Source: Hofstenia miamia (taxonomy: Eukaryota > Xenacoelomorpha > Acoela > Hofsteniidae). Taken from it: 64,000 bases of DNA. Within the stretch, counting starts at the first letter, position 1, and each line of letters starts with the position of its first letter. The stretch covers positions 904,800 to 968,799 of the forward strand of contig CABFPE010000010.1 of NCBI GenBank assembly GCA_900660155.1. The letters run 5' to 3'. Of the stretch, positions 12,125-24,190 are shown one piece after another. A model generated the notes under the pieces. The model was not told where the DNA came from and searched no databases. It was given only the letters and a program-made list of their open reading frames with translations. The position numbers were made by a program, and so were the translations under genes.

Positions 12125-13625
12125 CCACATATACATACACACATATATATATATATACATGTATTTATATTTGTAATTGACTTTAACGCATACATTTTAA
12201 CTATACATTAAGTTTGAATTTGCCTGCTGGATGACCCATATTGCTATACTATTTCTATGTCTGGAAAAATACACTACCTCTATGGACTACGTTATAAAAA
12301 TGTCTGCTAAAAACTTAATACAGTTGTTTAATTTGAATCCCACTTAAATGATTCTCTTTGATTTAGTTTAACAATAGACAGTGAGTAGGCATGGGGTATT
12401 TTTTGAAAAAAATCCCAATAAAAATTTTTTTTAAAATTAGCAAAAAAATGCGAACATTCCTCTTTCACAGACAATGCATACTTAATGACAATAATACACT
12501 ACACTCCTTCGAAAATTTCGTATGATTCTAAATAATGTACACACACACACACACACCAAATCCCCACAAACACACCACCACACAATTATATATGTATATG
12601 TTACTATTATTTTGTAAATAGTTTTTAGTTTATAGTCTTGTACCAAAGATTTTTTGCAATAAATTGCTTTTGACTCTTACCATAATCTTTCCGAAAACAA
12701 ACTCATTATGAGGGTAAGTAAAAATTATATTAATTTCACATCTTGTTGGAATTTAGCCTTTAACAAAAACACCAAAATTTTTTTTTATTAATTAACAACC
12801 AGCAGGAGGCATGCAGGAGAAAATTTTTTTTTAACAATAAAAATTTTTCAAAAAAAAAAGGAGAAAAACCTCGCAATTTTTATTCTGGTGGGTGATTATT
12901 AAAAAAAAAAAAAAAAAAAAAACACTGAGATCTTATTTATTATTATTTATTAATACATAGATAGGTAGGTGGAAAGAAAAGTGGGTGGGTGGGCGGGCGC
13001 ATGGGTAGGTGGGTGGGTGGATTAATAACAACCACAACAACACATATATATATATATACTTGTTTTTATTTTTGTTATTGACTTTAACGCATTCATTATA
13101 AATAAACAATAAGTTTGAATTCTGCTGGAGGAAGACTCATTTTTTAATAATTTTTCTATGTCAAGAAAAAACCACCACCTCTAACGACCTCATTAAAAAA
13201 ACTTCTTATAAAATATTAATGTTGTTTTTTTATTTGACTCCCACTATAATTATTCTTTTTTTTTTTGAATAAAAATAGACAAGGAGGAGGGATGGGTTTT
13301 TTTAAAAAAAAAATATCAATAATTATTTTTTAAAAAAAAATTAAAAAAAAAGTACGAATCTTCCTTTTTCAAAGAAAATTCATTCATTAAAAAAATAAAC
13401 CACCCTACTTCCACGAAATTTTTTTATTATTAATAATTATGTACACACACACACAAACAAACATCCACAANAATTTAATTCAATTGGTGGATAATGATTA
13501 AAAGAAAGAATATAAAAACACTGAGATCCAATTTTTCATTATAGTTTAATACATAGATAGATAGATGGACAGATAAATGGATGGATGGACGGACGCATGG
13601 ATAGATGGATGGATGGATAGATATT
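12125..13625. repeat. Tandem duplication with corrupted-looking middle
   Basis: Two copies of the same unit: 12125-12600 recurs at about 13040-13460 (offset 901, anchored on GACTTTAACGCAT), and 12885-13022 recurs at 13485-13625 (offset 596, anchored on CACTGAGATC). Outer parts read cleanly: (CA)n, then GGATGGATGGACGGACGCAT simple repeat. In the inner part (about 12.73-13.47 kb) bases are repeatedly replaced by a neighbour's identity, for example GGATGGATGG becoming GGGTGGGTGG and ATTAAAAGAAAGAATATAAA becoming a run of A. A lone N stands at 13471. Confidence 0.75.
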
Positions 13626-14730
13626 AACGACAACAATCAAACCTCTGATTGCTACCTATATTGTGTAAACATGAACAACCTCAATGACAATAAAAAAACA
13701 TAGGAATGCTTACTGTATTATAGAAATGTGAAAAAGAAACTTAAATAAGTTAGCATCTTAAAACTAACTGGCCTTTAGGAAAAAAACGTTAACAGATATA
13801 ATTCTTTTTAAATAGAATTCCTCGAATAGTTAATGCAACGTTCAATTTCGCAAAGAATTCAAATATTAAAAATCGAAGTAGCTTCTAATTAATAAATGTG
13901 GAAACTAATAAGCATATAATAAAAACGCAAATATTTCAAGTATATAGTATTTGGCCAAATTATAGTCAACGAGAATGATTTTAAAGATTTAAAAAGTCAT
14001 TATAAAAAGTTTCTGGGAAAATAAAAGCTAAAGGTATTTAAGTTATTCTATGGCGCGGCCTTTTTGCTGAATTTTCTTAATAAGTTTCCTTAGTAGTGTC
14101 TTCTTTGAAGTTGTTGGCGTCTTTAATGTAATTTTAAGCTGACAATACTTTAAAAGGCATGCTTCGAATTGCACTAACCTTTAATGAATGACGTCTAAAT
14201 TTATGGTCGTAAAGAGGGTTCACAGAAATTAGGAAAACATAAAATATTTCAAGAAATTTTTGTCATTTGGGATTCAAAGTAAAGGGTACAGTGAAAGCTA
14301 GTGTTAGGCAAAAGCACTACCACCATTTAAAGGACATTCATTAATGAAAAGACTATAATACTACATGAAAAAGATTTAATGGAATTTTTAATTGTTTATT
14401 CAGTTGAAATTTTCTAGAAAAAATCAGAACATAAGCGTGGAAAGTAATCATGTATTAATTAAATAAAAAAGTGAAACTAAATTTCGACCAGCAAATCAAA
14501 TACCCGATGGTTTTTTGCATTGACAACTAGAATATTAGTTTTGCTTGGTTAAACAAAAGTCGAAAACAAATAAACAAGATCAATGGCGACAAATACCTAC
14601 ATCAAGTACTCTCTAAGTAGCTTATGTTTCTTTTAGAAACTAAGAAGATGTTACGAGTATACTCGCTCCAAGTAAGACAACGCATGCCTCCACTTAAATG
14701 TTCCATAAACTTTTATCAAATATGGTTTAA
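13626..14730. other. No gene or recognisable repeat seen
   Basis: AT-rich sequence; nothing supported on either strand. Confidence 0.4.
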
Positions 14731-14855
14731 GGGGATGCTACACTGGCGATTTTTGTCCAAACTTTTGTGAGGATTTTGCGTGCTACATTGCGGATTTTTG
14801 TTTAAACAAAAATCTGGACAAGAGTTTGGACAAAAATGGTTAGTGTAGCACCCTT
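14731..14855. mobile_element. MITE, about 125 bp, GGGGATGCTACACT termini
   Basis: Left end GGGGATGCTACACTGGCGAT, right end complement AAGGGTGCTACACTAACCAT; both continue TTTTTGTCCAAACT, giving near-complete inverted symmetry around a central GTTTAAAC. TTAA occurs next to both ends (14727-14730 and in 14855-14859), so a TTAA or TAA target is possible. The superfamily is not assignable. Confidence 0.7.
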
Positions 14856-14955
14856 TTAAGCGTTTTATCAGTATATGCAATCTATCTCTTCAGAAATACT
14901 AACTGTATGCGATCATTATGTAACAAGACCATTATTCTTACCATTTTGTCTCAAC

Positions 14956-15112
14956 CAGTGGCGTAGCTACATGGGCTATGCCCCCACCCCCAGATTGAAA
15001 CCAGATCACCCTCCACTCAGAGATAATAGTAAGCAGCTTATTAGAACATTGCAATAAAATTGCTATACAATTTTCTTTGCCCCATAAATTCATTAGGCTG
15101 GCTACGTCTCTG
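14956..15112. mobile_element. hAT-type MITE, CAGTGGCGTAGC termini
   Basis: Begins CAGTGGCGTAGCTA and ends with the complement of CAGAGACGTAGCCA, a terminal form common to animal hAT elements. GTCTCAAC (14948-14955) and GTCTCAAA (15113-15120) match at 7 of 8 bases, the 8-bp target duplication expected for hAT. 157 bp, no coding capacity. Confidence 0.8.
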
Positions 15113-15120
15113 GTCTCAAA

Positions 15121-16590
15121 ACTTCGCTTATCGTTCCCAATGTTCAATTTACATGTATACCTTCTGTATATTAACTATAACACTTACTGATCAACGAAGT
15201 GACAATTTCTGATGCATTAATTTTAGAAAAATCATTTATTGGTTAGAATTTTGTTGAACAAGGCTAGGTACTCAAAATATTGCCGATCTCGTATAACTGA
15301 TTTGATTTAGACCCCCGGAAAACCTTGGTAATAATGGTCTGCCATTATACAATCTGAAGTAAAAACTTTATTAATTCTCAATGTACAGAAATTTAGCTAA
15401 CATTGAGAGAGAGCACGGGATGTTTTGTCAAATCGAATAGAATTTTTCAGTTATATTTTGTCGCTTTCGTAGTGATTAAGTTGAGCCAACTATAACGAGA
15501 CGTGAGTCTATAGTTCCAAGCAGGTTTCCCTTGGCAACTGTCAGTACATTGCAAAACATTTCATTTTTAACAGGAAAACTTAATGTTGCAATTCCAATGG
15601 GGAAAGTCTCTCATGCACCCATGCGCACGCTATAAAAAATTCGTTTCCATACGTGAAATTATTCAATTTGCTGCTTTAATAAATAAAATAAAATCGGAGT
15701 TGATTGGTTGGAAGGCCAAACTCATTTTTCTCTGTTGACATTAACTATTAAATAATGGGTGGGAAGTTCTTAATGAAGTGAACGGAGGAAAATGATTCAT
15801 TAATATCAAAGAGGAAATCAATACTAATTTCAATTATTCAAACCCAAAAGACAATTGAAGTCTTTGTCAATGAACATACTCCTAAAATAATGGTGCTAGC
15901 TAAAGGCCCAGAGATGATGATCAATTGGATCATCTAATAAACAACAAAATAATAATCAAACAGATAAAACAACATTAACAACATGCGATCATGAAACACC
16001 AAAGATTTATAGAATTCTCCATTTTATCTAGTAGTCATTGCATTGAAATCAAGATTAGAAAAACATTATATGATTTACATATTCACTTCTCAAATTTGAA
16101 AATAGACATGGCGAAATTTTGGAAAAAATAATCTTGTTCAAACTATTAACTATGTGGCCACGGTTACATTTTTTCTGAACTCAGTTTTTATAAACCGAAG
16201 AGGGCCAGCTGTTCTACATTATGTGATAACTAGTCCATAAAAACATACATCAAAAACATCAAATTATTTGGGAAAATCTTAAAATAAGTTTTTTTTAAAT
16301 GGATTTCTTGTCAGAATTTGAAAAAAAATCGCGCTGCAAATTTTGCATACAAGCGGAAAAACAAAACTCGTTTTAAATTGAATTTCATCAATTGAAGCGC
16401 ATAACTACACTTTCGCCAACCAAAAGTGTAATCGTAACAAATAATGGACATCTTAGACTAGCTTCTAGGTCAGACTTTGATAGAAAACAGCATGAGCGTT
16501 ATGCGTTGTTGTGCAAAAATGCTTAGTGGTAGCGTTTGAAGATTGCATATGCACCTTTGCTAACTTCATACAATCCAGAAAAGTCCACCA
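15121..16590. other. No gene seen
   Basis: AT-rich non-coding sequence with no supported feature. Confidence 0.4.
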
Positions 16591-17114
16591 CCTATTCAAT
16601 GGGTGGGCACAACTACCCCCCCCTCCCATTATCTACTGAGGTAATGGTGCAAACAACACAATATTGGATGTATAACTAGACCATGATGTGAAATTATATT
16701 ACTGCGATGACGTCAGTGTTTTTTTGCTGACATCAGCAAAATAGCGATTTTTACTTGAAAATGGGAGTGACGTTTGATTTTTTTAATGTTATTATCCACC
16801 CAGTGGTGTCTCTATGGATTTGTTGGACAGAAATAGGCTGAAATAACTTGAAACCATCAAAATTTTAGCCACCTCCAAGAAATTGGCAGCCATTTCTAGT
16901 AGCTAGATTTTAGCATTTCCGTTAGGTAATTCCGACAAAATATTAATATTTTCGGAAGTACACATCGCCACCACATACACTTGGCAGACATGTGGGATGT
17001 GAGAAATAGATAAATATCAAAAGTCCGAAAATTTCAAGAAAAAATAATATTTTTCCGGGAGTTATGAATAAAATAAGAGGGGTGGGTAGTTTCACCCATC
17101 TACCCTGAATAGGG
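16591..17114. mobile_element. piggyBac-like MITE candidate, 524 bp
   Basis: Termini are inverted copies: left CCTATTCAATGGGTGGGCAC then ACTACCCCCCCCTCC, right complement CCCTATTCAGGGTAGATGGG then AACTACCCACCCCTC. The right end is followed directly by TTAA (17115-17118) and starts CCCTA in its own orientation, both piggyBac traits; the left flank has lost TTAA. Interior non-coding. Confidence 0.6.
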
Positions 17115-17118
17115 TTAA

Positions 17119-18691
17119 TAACAAATTTTTGGATTTATTTAATGATTCCAATAAGAATATGTTTACAGAATGGCAATGCTTCCATTGTGGTCAACGTGCC
17201 ACGTAATTTCAATGGATATTTCCTTAAATTTGAAATATAATTAAAATTGAACCATTAAATTTTGAACTAAACTAATTAAATGAAAGAATTGATCCATTGT
17301 AAACATTTTATCTGTAGCGTGAAGGTAATTCAGTAAACGACCAATCAAGCATTTAATTATTAAATGTAATTAACTGATAAATTGTCTCCTTATATGATGA
17401 ACGTCGCTACGACAAGATGAGATATTAATTAGAATTCGACACATCGCTGTGATTTATCTTTGTCACAACCTTCAATTAGTACGGTAAATGATATTCTTTA
17501 CTAACATAACTGATCACCTTAATTGCAATTGAACCAGAACTTAAAGGCAATTGGTAGACAGAAATTTCGCTATAGTAAAAATATCACGTAATTAAACTTC
17601 GCATATTAACTTTAAAAATATCAATACATTGAATACACAAATACATGTTTAGATGTTTTTTCTATTCTGGTGGCATTTTTGGAACAATCAAATCACATCG
17701 CTCATCAGAAATACAGGCAAGAATAAAAATTCCCTTGTAGGATGAAAGTGTATCTATTTCAATTGAAGAAATTATTAATGTGTTAAATGTCAATGCTGCA
17801 AGTTGTAGATATGGGACACTGAGTTGCTTGGAGAAACTCCATCACCCAAAAATCAGGTGGAGATAAAACCTTATTTATCAGGAAATATTTTTTATTTCTT
17901 CAGCAATATTTTTTTAATAAAAATAGGCGTATCATCTTTTTGAAACACTTTATGGATGGATGTTCTCTTGTTATTCCGAGGGTGATATTCCGATAGTAAT
18001 CTTATATGACTCAAATAATTGATTGTAATTTACTATAAAAAATGCGAATTAAATTCAAACTGTTACTTATGGTTACTACAAATATTAGTCTTGTCAGGCC
18101 TTGAATTCACAATAATTGAAATGAAATATAAAACTAAAATTGCTTCAATGTGACCCAAACTGCAAACGATAAATAGATTCCATTCATCTAGGCTTCATGT
18201 GCGTACTTCTGAAATTTAAAATAGGATTAATATGCTTCCACTGCTATAGCATTTAGCCTCATTTATATATATATATATATATAAATACAGCCTTGTGCAC
18301 ATAGTTCAGACCAATTAAATAATTTATATTTAAAGCGACCATATAGCCCATATTTGTTTAAAACTAGGTGAATTGGCCCAATTTGACGGGTTCTTTTATA
18401 ATGTCAAATAATTGAAGATTCTGTTTGCTTTGATAATAGAAGAAATTCGCAAATTGTATTCTGTGGAATTTTTTCCATGAATTTTGAAACAATAATTTTT
18501 GATATTTGGAGGGAAAGAGTTTTACTACGCATTTTGCGGTGAATAATGATATAGGTGCTCAGCAATTGTCAGAAATGTTAAATTTATACCTAAATGCTAA
18601 CAGGTACATTCTGAAATTAAGCATTCACACTTTCAAAGTACCAGTAGCAACGAAGAGAACAATGTTAATGTGAACTAGGCTATATATATAT
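17119..18691. other. No gene; short (TA)n runs
   Basis: Non-coding AT-rich DNA. (TA)n runs at 18264-18282 and 18681-18691; the latter leads into the assembly gap. Confidence 0.4.
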
Positions 18692-18936
18692 NNNNNNNNN
18701 NNNNNNNNNNNNNNNNNNNNNNNNNNNNNNNNNNNNNNNNNNNNNNNNNNNNNNNNNNNNNNNNNNNNNNNNNNNNNNNNNNNNNNNNNNNNNNNNNNNN
18801 NNNNNNNNNNNNNNNNNNNNNNNNNNNNNNNNNNNNNNNNNNNNNNNNNNNNNNNNNNNNNNNNNNNNNNNNNNNNNNNNNNNNNNNNNNNNNNNNNNNN
18901 NNNNNNNNNNNNNNNNNNNNNNNNNNNNNNNNNNNN
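18692..18936. other. Assembly gap, 245 N
   Basis: Run of N that removes the catalytic C-terminal part of the Tc1-type transposase on its right. Open frames drawn across it are not real. Confidence 1.
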
Positions 18937-19485
18937 TCCCCAAACCATAATTTTTTGGTCGAACTTTGGAACCGCTTTTGTTGGTCTTGGACATTTCTTT
19001 GACGACCACACTTGTACTTTGTTTCTGTGTAGTTGAAATACGCACTCATCAGTTATCCAAACATCTTCAAAAGTGTAGTCTTTCCAATCTTTCACGAAAT
19101 TTAATCTTTTTTCTTGATGTTCTTTTGTAATCAGAAGTCGATTTTTTCTGCCAATTTTTGTAACTCCACTTTTTTTCAGTGTTCTCTGAACTGTGGTTTC
19201 ATGCACAGAGATGTCGGCTTCAGTTTGAAGTCGGTTTGAAATTTTTTTCCCAGAAATATAGGGATTTTTGAGAGCAATTGCGACTGTTTTCTGAATTAAT
19301 TTTCCAATAATTTTTCGAGGGCGTCCACTTCCTTTTCTTCTTTTGAGAGATTCTCCTTGTCGAATTTTTTTCAGCTTTCGAAAATAAGTTGATCGAGAAA
19401 TTTGCGATGTCGCAAAGGCGTTTTCAAGCTGTTCCAACATTTCCATTCCGAAGAAATCAAGTAGAAACTTTGCAATGCAAAACAA
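18937..19485 (-). CDS. Tc1/mariner transposase, N-terminal part (truncated by gap)
   Basis: Open minus-strand frame of about 183 residues entering the gap. The N-terminal part is a helix-turn-helix region (FATSQISRSTYFRKLKKI), then a basic GSGRPRK hook, a second HTH (ISVHETTVQRTLKKSGV) and the start of the DDE domain with the first catalytic Asp in WITDECVFQLHRNKVQVW; it breaks off after KIMVWG, a conserved mariner/Tc1 block. The order and spacing are those of Tc1-family cut-and-paste transposases, usually about 340 aa. No stop interrupts the visible part, so the copy may be fairly young. The start could be the Met at 19485 or a later Met in MEMLEQLENAF. Terminal repeats were not identified; (TA)n lies on both sides (18681 and 19672). 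Confidence 0.85.
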
Positions 19486-21798
19486 TTTGTTTGATAAGTG
19501 TTTTCAAATTATTACGAAGTACCAGTTTAATTAATTAACTTTTTTGTTTGACCATTTTAAAGTTTACAAAATTCTCGTTGTCTATTTTTATAGTTTTCCT
19601 CTAAAACGTCTCAATACGTTTCCACAAAGCGTGAAAAAATAGTTGTTCAGTCTCATTTTTTTGCAGCCAACTATATATATATATATATATACATTTCCAG
19701 CCTCGTTCCAATTGGTATGGACTCTCGTTTTTCTGATTTTTTTAAAAACGCATGCAGTAAAGGGATTAAAAAATAAATGTGTTGTTCTCGGCCGGTAAAA
19801 TGAAACTAATTCGTTTTTCATTTTCAAATAAAAAATGTCTAAATTTGTAAAATTTAGTTATTTTAACTTCTTCGGAAGGCCCTTTTCTCCCCTCATTCAA
19901 GCTTCAATATCTGCAAATGTCGTGAAAACACGTTTCACGTCATTGAAAAAATTTGTTTATTAGAAACCACAAGCAACCAGAAAATTTTGTTATATTTTGT
20001 CGCTTAAATGTCATAAAAACATTAATTTTTGCATATCAATCATAAATGTTATGTAATTACAAAACATAATTGGCAATGTCACGCATTAGCGAAAATAAAT
20101 CTATTACATGAATACTAGACAAAATAAATTACTTTTATGTCTATAACAATGTAAACAGTTACAAGATATAATAGGGGTGGTAATGGGATCCAAAAACATT
20201 ATAAAATATAAAGATAACACAATTAAACTAAACTTAAAGACCTTTTTCCCTGCACGCAATATTCATTTTGGAATTCACTTTGACAGTTATTGCAATGTTA
20301 GTTCTGATATATTTAATAATATATTCTAGCGTTCTCCCTTACTGGAGTCGCAAAGTATGGGGATAAATAATACTTAATTTACTTCGCTACAGCTTATTAT
20401 AAAAGTCTAAATACGACTTTAGGAAGAAATCAAGAAACGCAATCTTGTAATTTCAGTGCATATGACGCGTTCGAAGTCATTTCTCTAATTCATATTAGAA
20501 TTGGCCTGAAAATGACAAGTGTTACAATTGAGGCTGGACTAAGCAATACACTTGAATATAATGGCATTTATAAACAGAGCGCAAAACTAAAGGCTGAGGA
20601 AGTCAGCCGGCTAACATAGTTAGCATTCATTTGACTAGTGAGCAATGTTCACCAACATTGTCTATAATGAAAGAAGAGTAATTGGCTTATACAGGGTTAC
20701 AGAAGTAACTTGGGTCAAAAAAATTTACCAGGGTCAACGGATCCGGTTAGAAAAAAGACAAGTCAACACCTATTATATTATAAACGTCGGGTGTATTGGA
20801 CATGACAATAGGTTTGGTAATGGGTTCGGTACAGAGTTGAAAATAGGTCGGGCCTGAAAAGACCAATGAATGTTAACAATTTCTTCAGATAACTTAATGC
20901 TAAACGTCATTAATTTAGAAAAACAAGACTCTTGTTGTCATCACATCAAGCAAATGCATTACTTTTTCACTTTTTAAGGCGGTGACTAGCAAATCAGTAT
21001 CTTTCTGAAAAAGAGCCTGCATATAGAAATGAGTAGCTATATTAAACATACTCTAGCAAAACAGAATTTTTCATTTTTTGGAATAGGGAACATATTTTGA
21101 CTTATCGCAACTGTCATATCTTTGGTTTTTTTCAATTGGATTCGATTGCTGAATTGTATTCACATAAATAAAATTCATTTTCAGTTTTGGCGCTCTCAAC
21201 GCGCATAACGTATGTGGTGATACATTTTTTCAACTGTTCAGTCAATGGAAAGGATGTTGTCAGAAAAATCAAATTAACGTGGTGCTCAGTTTCACTGGAA
21301 CCGCTTAGCAACTTATCCATACTTGTTCAGTTAATTAATCGAAGTTGGAAAATCTTGTATTGGAAACATGCCCTAAATAAATAAAAATTTTCTCAACTGA
21401 GGAAGTAAAAAATAAAATTTCATTTATAGGCTATCCGAAATTTATCGATTAAATGTCACATTCGATTAACTTCAAAACTTCATTTTTCATAATTTATAAT
21501 GATTTATGAGACTTATATTTTTAGAAGCACTTGCTCAACACTAATTTAGTTTCCACTGCAATAACCACTTAAACGTAAAAAATAAATTTACCATCAATTT
21601 ACTGATAAAAGACGATCCAATTGCGTGCAACAGAAATTAAAAATAAATATAATAAAGAAAAAACAAATAGAGCTGTGGTCATGTCCAAAATATTACACCT
21701 GCTGTTAAACCAATTAACAACGAAAGATGTATGTATCATATGTTTCTACAATCGCTAATGAATTTCTATCCTAACAATATATATAGAACCCTAACTAC
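19486..21798. other. No gene; (TA)n at 19672-19691
   Basis: Non-coding. Positions 20690-20860 contain GGTCAACGG, GGGTTCGG and GGTCGGGCC words related to the GGGTCGGG repeat at 45-300. Confidence 0.35.
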
Positions 21799-21806
21799 AC
21801 CAAGAC

Positions 21807-22301
21807 TAGAGATGAGCGCGGTACAGGTTTTGTCATATTATTTCCACCGCAGAGAAAAAAACGTCACCACTAACCGTCGCAATGTGCGATTTTCTACCGC
21901 AAACCACCACAATAAATAAAATTTTACCGCGGTATACCGCAACAATTTAGATTTTTATATTCGTAAGAAACGATGTATAGATATGTCTGAATTGTCTTTT
22001 TAGGGTTATGCATCATTCGTAGAAAAGTCTAAAGACAATTTCTTAGGTATTTTGTGATTTCATTCAACAATATTAGGGTAGTATCAAATTTCCAATGAAA
22101 TATGTTAAAATTACTTTTGATATTTTGTATGTGAAAGTTCTGTTTTGCTTTAGAAACAGTTTTTTGAGAAATACTTAGAGATTTTAAATCCTTAAACAAA
22201 ACACGTTATCTGTATAACTTCTACGCCACCGCAAGTTGTTTTAATTCCACCGCAATTGTGTAAATCGCTACCGCGGTATTACTGCATCACACTCATCTCT
22301 A
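21807..22301. mobile_element. hAT-type MITE, complete copy, 495 bp
   Basis: Perfect 10-bp inverted termini TAGAGATGAG...CTCATCTCTA flanked by a perfect 8-bp direct repeat ACCAAGAC (21799-21806 and 22302-22309), the hAT target-duplication length. Subterminal CCGCGGTA/TACCGCGG words and many CACCGC repeats. Non-coding inside. A diverged relative is at 2858-3300. Confidence 0.9.
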
Positions 22302-22425
22302 ACCAAGACGTTGCCCAACTGTCACTTCTGTTAAAAATACATTACGTATGAAAGCGACTTTTGGCACAAAATATCGATTGTTGCCCATTATTGTAATAAC
22401 CTTGTGATCCAGCGTGATTGTATAG

Positions 22426-22430
<5 letters not shown>

Positions 22431-22468
<38 letters not shown>

Positions 22469-22731
22469 GGGCTTTAGATACTATGCGATTTGTATCGACC
22501 ACCAGCACTTTCCGATTTTCCATAGTATCCACTGCCTTTTTGATGGAAAGCCAGAATAATTCGTTTTATCCAAAAATTTTTACATTGTGCATTTGGTATA
22601 GGGATCTAATTTCTTACGTATGAGTTTCAGGTTCTTTCAAAAAAATTTTTGAACCCGTATCTACCGCCCGTATAGATTTTTTGTATCCAGCGGCTTGTAG
22701 ATATTTTAAAATTTTGAATGCAAAGCCCGTA
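22431..22731. mobile_element. MITE with TATACGGGCTTT termini in a (TA)n microsatellite
   Basis: (TA)n at 22431-22466, then TATACGGGCTTTAGAT ... and at the other end the complement TATACGGGCTTTGCATTC, then (TA)n again from 22729. About 265 bp, non-coding, inverted ends of at least 12 bp. Flanking TA fits a Tc1/mariner-type TA target, though insertion into or expansion of a TA repeat hides the duplication. Confidence 0.75.
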
Positions 22732-22744
22732 TATATATATATAT

Positions 22745-23680
22745 GTATTTATATATAATCCGATTTCGTAAGATCTTCATGTACATAAAATTGTGCTACG
22801 TAGAACATATTATATAACATAACATGAATAACTCAATGTAATAAATTCAATGAACCCATACATTAGCAAATAATATGAAACTCAATAATCAATACGGATT
22901 TATGGGTAGACATGCAATCAAAATTTGAGGCAGGTGTTTCAGTAAGTAACTCTAGAAATATAGAGATAAGGCTCTAGTCTATACCAGTATTTAGGTTCCA
23001 GTATATAAAATGAGATACTCCGGAAAGAAGTGGGAGGATTTTGCTAATTTAATTACTAACATAGACCTAATTCTCCAATTTAACTGAAACTATAATAACA
23101 AAATACGCAGCTCAAATGGCCTCATTAAACTCAGGGAGGTGTCGGCTATGCCATAATAAACAGAACATTTTTAAAATTGTAATTAAGTTGCTTAAATATG
23201 ATGTAAATAGCATCGCGTACACAACAAAATTAAATATATTAAGGTTATATCATAAATTAAAATTTGAAATAAATGCGTCTGAGTTAATTCACGAAAAGGT
23301 TTTTATAGTTGTATTGCAACTACACCGTTGTGTTAAAACATCAGAACTTGGCAAAAGCACTTCCTAGCTTTTATAATCTTTTTCTTAACATAAAAGCTAT
23401 AATCAAACAAATAATTTAAATTAGGAAAGTGATCTATTCTGGAACGAATTTCTCATAGCCGGTGTTGGATTCATGATAAATGAAATTCTCTTAATCTTAT
23501 CCTACCTGGGGTGGGGCGATTTGACCCAATATTTTTATATATAACTCAGAGACCGATTATTAAAATAAACTATCCTTCCATGATGGTTACAAAGTTGTAA
23601 CGATTTTTAAAAAAGTCCACAAAAAACTGACATTTCTACAGAGTTAAATGTATTGTGCTGCAATAACATGATTTGATAGC
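22745..23680. other. No gene seen
   Basis: AT-rich non-coding. 23505-23570 contains CCTACCTGGGGTGGGGCGAT, possibly one end of a degraded transposon; no partner found. Confidence 0.35.
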
Positions 23681-23965
23681 CAGTGTTGGAACCCTGTTTT
23701 GATTTTTCGCCAAGAGCACGGCACGGCAGGAAATTTTAAAAAATGTTCAAGTACGAGTCCGACACGGCACGAAAATCTATAAATTTTTCCTTGAATTTAA
23801 AAGGCATCTTAAATTAAACCTGTATAAATGAAATGTTTTTGGTGGTGAATTGTTTCAATAGTTTAACAAACTTTTCAAGAAACGAAACTTTCGATTATTT
23901 TAATATGCAAATTATTAGATTTAGAAAAGCAAATTCACAAATATATTTGATAGGTTTCAACACTG
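23681..23965. mobile_element. hAT-type MITE, complete copy, CAGTGTTGGAACC family
   Basis: Termini CAGTGTTGGAACC and GGTTTCAACACTG (12 of 13 complementary), flanked by perfect 8-bp duplications TTGATAGC at 23673-23680 and 23966-23973. 285 bp, non-coding; a GCACGGCACGGCA block lies near the left end. Relatives at 1727 and 42666. Confidence 0.92.
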
Positions 23966-24037
23966 TTGATAGCATAACACCATGAATTGCAACTTTTTAT
24001 AATTATTCCAGTAGTAATTCCTTGACAGGCAAAATGT

Positions 24038-24190
24038 CAAATAATATATGATAATAAAACAGTTCTCAAATAATATATGATGATGAAAACAAGTTCTCAA
24101 ATACTATATGATGATGATGACAAGTTGTCAAATAATATATGATGATGAAAACAAGTTCTCAAATAATATATGATGATGATGAAAACACGT
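24038..24190. repeat. Minisatellite, about 31 bp x 5
   Basis: CAAATAATATATGAT recurs at 24038, 24067, 24098, 24129 and 24160, each followed by a variable number of GAT/ATG units and AAACAAGTTCT. Spacing 29, 31, 31, 31. Confidence 0.85.

Noticed and set aside
11960-12160. 66-codon minus-strand frame MYIYIYVCMYMWVG
   Set aside because: Translation of a TA/CA microsatellite.
24038-24190. 31-bp repeats as a CRISPR-like array
   Set aside because: Repeats are contiguous with no spacers and vary in GAT number; a minisatellite.
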